Of a stretch of 64,000 bases of DNA, positions 63,132 through 64,000 are shown one piece after another. Location of the stretch: the NCBI GenBank assembly GCA_027449605.1, contig DAIDLH010000116.1, forward strand, positions 1 through 64,000, read 5' to 3'. The stretch comes from Candidatus Muproteobacteria bacterium. GTDB lineage: Bacteria > Pseudomonadota > Gammaproteobacteria > Acidiferrobacterales > Sulfurifustaceae. The notes under the pieces are model-generated. The model did no database searches, was not told the DNA's origin, and saw only the letters and a program-made list of their open reading frames with translations. Position numbers and translations under genes: made by a program. Numbering within the stretch: the stretch's first letter is position 1; each line of letters starts with the position of its first letter.

Positions 63132-63476
63132 ATGAGCGTGGTGCTGAACGACAGGGTGATCGAGACAGACGAGCAGGGATTCCTGCTCGACCCGGACGAT
63201 TGGAGCGATGCGTTCGCCGAAAAGATTGCGGAGCAGGACGGCCTGCGACTCTACGACGAGAGCTGGGGCCTGATCGGCTACTTCCACGATTACTATCAGC
63301 AGTACCACACCCACCCCAGCATGCGTCAGCTGGTGCTGACTCTCGGCCGGCAGCACGGCGCGCACTTCCACGACCGCAAGACGTACGAGAAATTTCTGTA
63401 CCGGCTGTTCCCGCGCGATCCCATGCGCGAACTCTGCAAACTCGCCGGTTTGCCCAAACCGGAACCCGACACCTGA
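63132..63476 (+). CDS. DsrC/TusE-family protein lacking the penultimate cysteine
   Basis: 114-residue sulfur-relay-type protein. ETDEQGFLLDPDDWSDAFAEKI and FLYRLFPRDP are family signatures. In DsrC two cysteines near the C-terminus carry sulfur; TusE keeps only the penultimate one. Here the end reads RELCKLAGLPKPEPDT: the inner Cys position is kept (C105), and the penultimate Cys is replaced by Asp. So it can hardly work like TusE in tRNA thiolation. Sequence read through to the stop shows no frameshift. The catalytic partner is unknown. Confidence 0.85.
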   Translation: MSVVLNDRVIETDEQGFLLDPDDWSDAFAEKIAEQDGLRLYDESWGLIGYFHDYYQQYHTHPSMRQLVLTLGRQHGAHFHDRKTYEKFLYRLFPRDPMRELCKLAGLPKPEPDT

Positions 63477-63561
63477 TCGCAAACTCTGCATCCGCGCGGA
63501 TTGAGGCAATGCGCGCATTCCGGCATGATGCGCCTTGCGTCCAAACGACGGAGACGATCGC

Positions 63562-64000
63562 ATGCCCGATATCCCAGCCGCTGACATCGTGAGTCTGATG
63601 TGGTTTATCGCCGTCTGGGTCGGTTACACCTGGTACGCGGATCGTGGCACGTGGCGCCCGCATTCGCTGCGCGCCGTCATGCACCGGCACCGCGAAACCT
63701 GGATGCGCCAGATGGTGCTGCGCGACAACCGCGTCGCCGACGTGAACATCCTGCGCAATCTCTTGCAAGGCGTGTCGTTCTTCGCCTCGACCACGCTGCT
63801 GATTCTGGTCGGCTTGTTGACGGTTCTCGGTTCGACGGACCGCGCCATCGAGATCGTGCGCGCGCTGCCGTTCGCGGCCAGAACCACGCTGGTGCAGTGG
63901 GAGCTGAAGCTGCTGGTGCTCGGCGTCATTTTCGTGCACGCATTTTTCAAGTTCACCTGGGCGCTGCGCCAGTTCAATTACTGCTCGGTGCTGATCGGCG
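63562..64000 (+). CDS. DUF599 membrane protein, truncated by window end
   Basis: First 146 residues of an inner-membrane protein. Hydrophobic segments at about 7-23, 66-90 and 112-130 with charged loops between (RHRETWMRQMVLRDNRVADV). This fits the DUF599 family, about 230 residues long and of unknown function. GGAG lies near the ATG at 63562. The 3' part is outside the window. Confidence 0.75.
   Translation, partial: MPDIPAADIVSLMWFIAVWVGYTWYADRGTWRPHSLRAVMHRHRETWMRQMVLRDNRVADVNILRNLLQGVSFFASTTLLILVGLLTVLGSTDRAIEIVRALPFAARTTLVQWELKLLVLGVIFVHAFFKFTWALRQFNYCSVLIG

Overview
The window is chromosomal DNA from a high-GC gammaproteobacterium. The evidence is gene content and order: lptM-lysA-dapF-DUF484-xerC, hslVU beside an HdfR-type LysR regulator, argB-slmA, hemA-prfA-prmC, and lolB-ispE-tRNA-Gln-prs-rplY-pth. 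No marker fixes the genus. A DsrC/TusE-family protein hints at sulfur metabolism but does not prove it. Genes are packed on both strands, and start codons often overlap the preceding stop (ATGA or GTGA), indicating translational coupling.

Layout: 0-3 kb holds Lon protease facing CyaY. 3-13 kb holds a saccharopine-dehydrogenase-like gene, the lysine/cell-wall group lptM-lysA-methyltransferase-dapF-DUF484-xerC, an orphan S24 peptidase, cyclopropane fatty acid synthase and a DUF1207 envelope protein. 13-21 kb holds two tandem hairpin elements, a membrane-anchored unknown, a cold-shock protein, AmtB, SlyD, a SelW-like protein, YjbQ and an S9 peptidase. 21-31 kb holds an HTH-ferredoxin-reductase fusion, an RRM protein with RhlE helicase, a beta-barrel protein, CBS, MarC, HD-GYP, dodecin and DUF2007 genes. 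31-41 kb holds HtpX, MsrPQ, two GNAT-fold proteins, HdfR, HslVU, Hsp20, ArgB and SlmA. 41-47 kb is a lower-GC accessory cluster. 47-64 kb holds GIDE-LemA, a JAMM-ThiF pair, PrmC-PrfA-HemA, a CstA-like protein, the lolB-to-pth block, a long terminal-inverted-repeat element, a Cys-repeat periplasmic protein, a DsrC variant and a truncated DUF599 gene.

The most interesting region is 41.3-47.2 kb. All seven genes lie on the minus strand and form two parallel units, each a luxR gene followed by a lux-box-type palindrome. The first unit is luxR2, then a palindrome, then a Ner-like regulator and a previously uncalled 56-residue HTH protein. The second unit is luxR1, then a palindrome, then a coupled operon of luxI, a pseudo-receiver-like protein and a PAS-PAS-degenerate GGDEF-EAL protein. 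Both palindromes are followed, 33-34 bp away, by the same GTTTAT -10-like hexamer. The two luxR promoters are also recognisably duplicated. I infer a self-contained circuit in which acyl-homoserine lactone controls c-di-GMP breakdown and a pair of small DNA-binding proteins.

Intergenic repeats are frequent. Families seen are GCAAAG (four sites), ACAGGATT (two), CCCTCTCCC palindromes (two), an MITE-like element beside luxR2, a 481-bp element with 34-bp inverted ends, and two stacked inverted repeats at 13.1-13.3 kb.
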